Shown here piece after piece: positions 61,742 through 64,000 of a stretch of 64,000 bases of DNA. The notes beneath the pieces were generated by a model. The model saw nothing but the letters and a program-made list of their open reading frames with translations. It ran no database searches and was not told the DNA's origin. The stretch comes from Apostichopus japonicus. Its lineage: Eukaryota; Echinodermata; Holothuroidea; Aspidochirotida; Stichopodidae. The first letter of the stretch is position 1, and each line of letters starts with the position of its first letter. A program made the position numbers and the translations under genes. The DNA lies in contig NC_092572.1 of NCBI RefSeq assembly GCF_037975245.1, positions 27,201,989-27,265,988 on the forward strand. The letters are read 5' to 3'.

Positions 61742-62540
61742 TTTTGGCTGTACATAGTGGCAGCAAAGAATATGAATGTTATGTCAAACAAACATTTTGC
61801 ATTTTTCAAATACCACATGCATTCTACAAAGAAGTTTTGAAGAAAAATAAGTTTTGACATTCTAACACAACAGCTTAAAATCGCATTTTGAATTTTACAT
61901 TGATATTATCTACAGCTCCCTCTCAGATGGTTTTCCAATTCAAGTAGTAGTTACTTAGCTTCCTTCACTTGTATATGCAATAAATCTAATTAGTAAAGAA
62001 CCATTATATTCCACGTAGAAGAGTACACTATAGTGTAGGCTGTGTAATTATAACAGTGAGACAGTATAACTGGCTTCTTTGGCCTGGAATGAACTGTTGG
62101 GGAAAGGGTTCACTGCCTATTTGGTGACATTTCTGTTGGTCCAGTTGAATCCTGTGAATAGAGCAAATGAAAACAATTTATCAATTACAAGATAATCCTA
62201 TAACCCTTCCATTATAAATGCCGTCCTCTTTATCAGAAGTAACAATTGAATAATTGTTAAATAATTTAAAATTCTGTGAAAGGATTTTTTCACTTTGGAA
62301 AAAGGTAACTACTTTCCTTTTGATTCCCTTTATCTTTTTCAAAATTATTCATCAAGGGTACCAAATACATATTGTGTTTAATATTAAGTTGGAGTGCTGT
62401 AAGTTTTCCAGGCTTTCACAATTTGACTTCTGGTGATCAAAAATGACCTTTAACCTCCACCAAAAGCCATAGGCTCTTTGTACTGAAATTCAAATTGGGT
62501 CTTTTAACATGTATATCATATAAATTGTACCTGTGATGAC
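61742..62540. other. Spacer between convergent genes
   Basis: AT-rich DNA; no supported coding segment or repeat. Confidence 0.45.
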
Positions 62541-62542
62541 TC

Positions 62543-62682
62543 GCTTAAATAGCAGTCAAAGGGTCGGTCTCTGATGTCCCCAGAGCATTGGCATCATCTC
62601 TGGCCTGGGGGTGGGGGGGGGGCATTGCTTCTAACACGGCCCCATAAACAGGGCTGTAATCAGCTGCTGGCCCTCCACCTAA
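62543..62682 (-). CDS. Probable terminal exon of a Harbinger-associated second protein
   Basis: An acceptor TTTTTATTTTAG (minus) opens an exon reading GGPAADYSPVYGAVLEAM, then a Pro/His run coded by a C-run, then ALGTSETDPLTAI and stop. Harbinger elements carry a second, Myb/SANT-like protein whose C-terminal part often has a TGGGP motif. The position, convergent with the transposase, fits that role. Identification is tentative. Confidence 0.4.
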
Positions 62683-62851
62683 AATAAAAAGATATGAACA
62701 ATTATTATCAAAGAATACACATTTCTTGCTGGGAAAAATGATTCTTTGCGGATTTTTTTCTTTTGAGTTAGAATAGGAAAACGTGGAAACAATGGTTACT
62801 GTGAAAATTGTCAAGTTATCATTAACGACTCAAGAACACTGTGCTCTAAAC

Positions 62852-63110
62852 TTAATGAGCCAGCCCTGCCAATACCAGGCTAGACCCTATGACCTCTATT
62901 TTGAGTTTCAACAGCCAATGGCTATAGGCTAGCAGCACACACAGCTGCTCATCCAATTGAATAGCTTTAATTGTAATAACTTCGCAAGCCATGTCCCTTG
63001 AAATATGATCACTTAAAACGTGTTTGTATTTTGTAATAGAGTCCCAGTCCGACTTAGCTACTCTGGCCTTGGCTAAGTGGTCAGATACAGCTGCTTGCAT
63101 TGTGTGCACC
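62852..63110 (-). CDS. Hypothetical exon, minus strand
   Basis: After an acceptor-like CTTCCTTGTTAG (minus) the frame reads VHTMQAAVSDHLAKARVA then KSDWDSITKYKHVLSDHI and continues to a stop at 62852. A GTG-type donor could end it near 62940. It is charged, helical-looking and of unknown family. It could be an exon of the same minus-strand gene as 62543-62682. Confidence 0.3.
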
Positions 63111-64000
63111 TAACAAGGAAGGTCTATAATTAGACTGAAATAATCCAAAATAATCATTTCACATCACTAAGGTCCCGGTCAGCTCAAGTTCAGCGAAAAG
63201 CAACATAGGGTATACAATCATACGTTAGTGTGTGTAGGTTAGGCCCTGTAGACCTAGGCTGTTACTGCTTTTGTTTTTGTTTTATGGACTTAAAAAAAAT
63301 AGGCAAGCTAGGCCTAAGTCGGCAGCAAGGTGACTTTCACTTTTGTTTAGAATTAAGCCTATAAGGGGTGCAAGTGCAATAACTTTACCTCTCTTTAGTC
63401 TGGACTTCATACAGAGTTCCTTTGTACGAGATTGTGACAATTTATCAATATCGGTCACTGATCCCAGTGGTAATCATTAGCCGTTATAGGCCTAAGTATA
63501 CTATATAGTATTGTAGTACTAAGCCTAAGACGTCCGTGTAATAATACAGGCGTATACTTATGTTATTTATCTTTTATACATTAGCCATTTGCTTATAAAC
63601 ATTTGCGCTAACTGCTAGGCCTAAACTTTAGTAAAGATGTAGGCAGGCCTAACGTTGTCCCGGGTATTCCTCTAGGCTCTAGTACATAGCCTACATATAA
63701 CACTGACTGCCTGTATTAAACTAATTTAACGTGCGCAAAGAGTACCAAGTTGGCAGATAAAATGCGGTCAACGGACGATCTTTCAATGTTTTTTCAGTCG
63801 TAACGCACAACGAACCAATGCAATAAAAAATGGCAAATGTCATTCTTGTAAAGATTGTGGTTAAATGTTTATTCTGATACACTCATCTGATATTTACTCA
63901 CCATTTAAATGACATATAATGCGCTGACAGGTTGATCGCCGTGTCAAAACTGCGGAGACACAAGAGATTTGAGGTCACGAAAGGTCAAAGTAGCCTCGTC
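63111..64000. other. Unassigned DNA rich in 'aggccta' words
   Basis: Frequent TAGGCCTA-like words and CpGs are present, as in the first kilobase. No gene or element end was recognised before the window edge. Confidence 0.4.

Overview
The window is AT-rich animal nuclear DNA. GT-AG introns, Ty3/gypsy, Penelope-like, LINE, PIF/Harbinger and THAP sequences, AT microsatellites and many 'aggccta' motifs fit a marine invertebrate, possibly an echinoderm or other ambulacrarian. That placement is inference only. No bacterial-type genes, rRNA or CRISPR arrays were seen, and I did not recognise a tRNA.

Layout. 1-4.5 kb: repeat-derived DNA with a hAT-like terminus, a small hairpin/tandem repeat, a homopurine tract and a ~900 bp LTR-like block. 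4.5-7.1 kb: a truncated, frameshifted Ty3/gypsy element (minus). 7.8-9.1 kb: a decayed Penelope-like element (minus), with RT, linker and GIY-YIG. 10.8-12.0 kb: a ~570 bp tandem duplication just upstream of a host gene. 12.1-27.6 kb: the only clearly intact host gene (plus), a 5' leader exon and 12 coding exons whose phases all agree. It encodes a protein of about 457 residues or more with two copies of an unrecognised ~110-residue module; a dead LINE lies in one intron. 28.8-31.0 kb: remnants of another Ty3/gypsy element plus a long AT-centred hairpin. 31.5-32.8 kb: a THAP-type 5' exon under a CRE-like site, with a phase-compatible second exon. 34.1-37.3 kb: a third decayed Ty3/gypsy element (minus). 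39.2 kb: a TA microsatellite.

The outstanding region is 39.7-60.1 kb: a tandem array with a unit of about 855 bp. On the plus strand every unit carries a polypyrimidine tract and AG, then a very short segment, then GTGAGTAT. The 21 segments are 18 nt (13 copies), 6 nt (7 copies) or 21 nt (1 copy), all multiples of three and open in all three phases. Introns are almost identical between units, yet the short segments differ strongly. This looks like an array of symmetric cassette micro-exons able to diversify a peptide without breaking the frame. A second 15-nt AG/GT-bounded segment recurs in the same units. The array has higher-order structure (3-unit and 6-unit block duplications) and its ends lie among older, diverged, direct-repeat flanks. 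Which gene owns the micro-exons is not visible here.

60.1-64 kb: a Harbinger-like terminal repeat, a two-exon HARBI1-type DDE transposase (plus, one frameshift), and convergent minus-strand exon candidates. The mobile elements are mostly broken and probably inactive.
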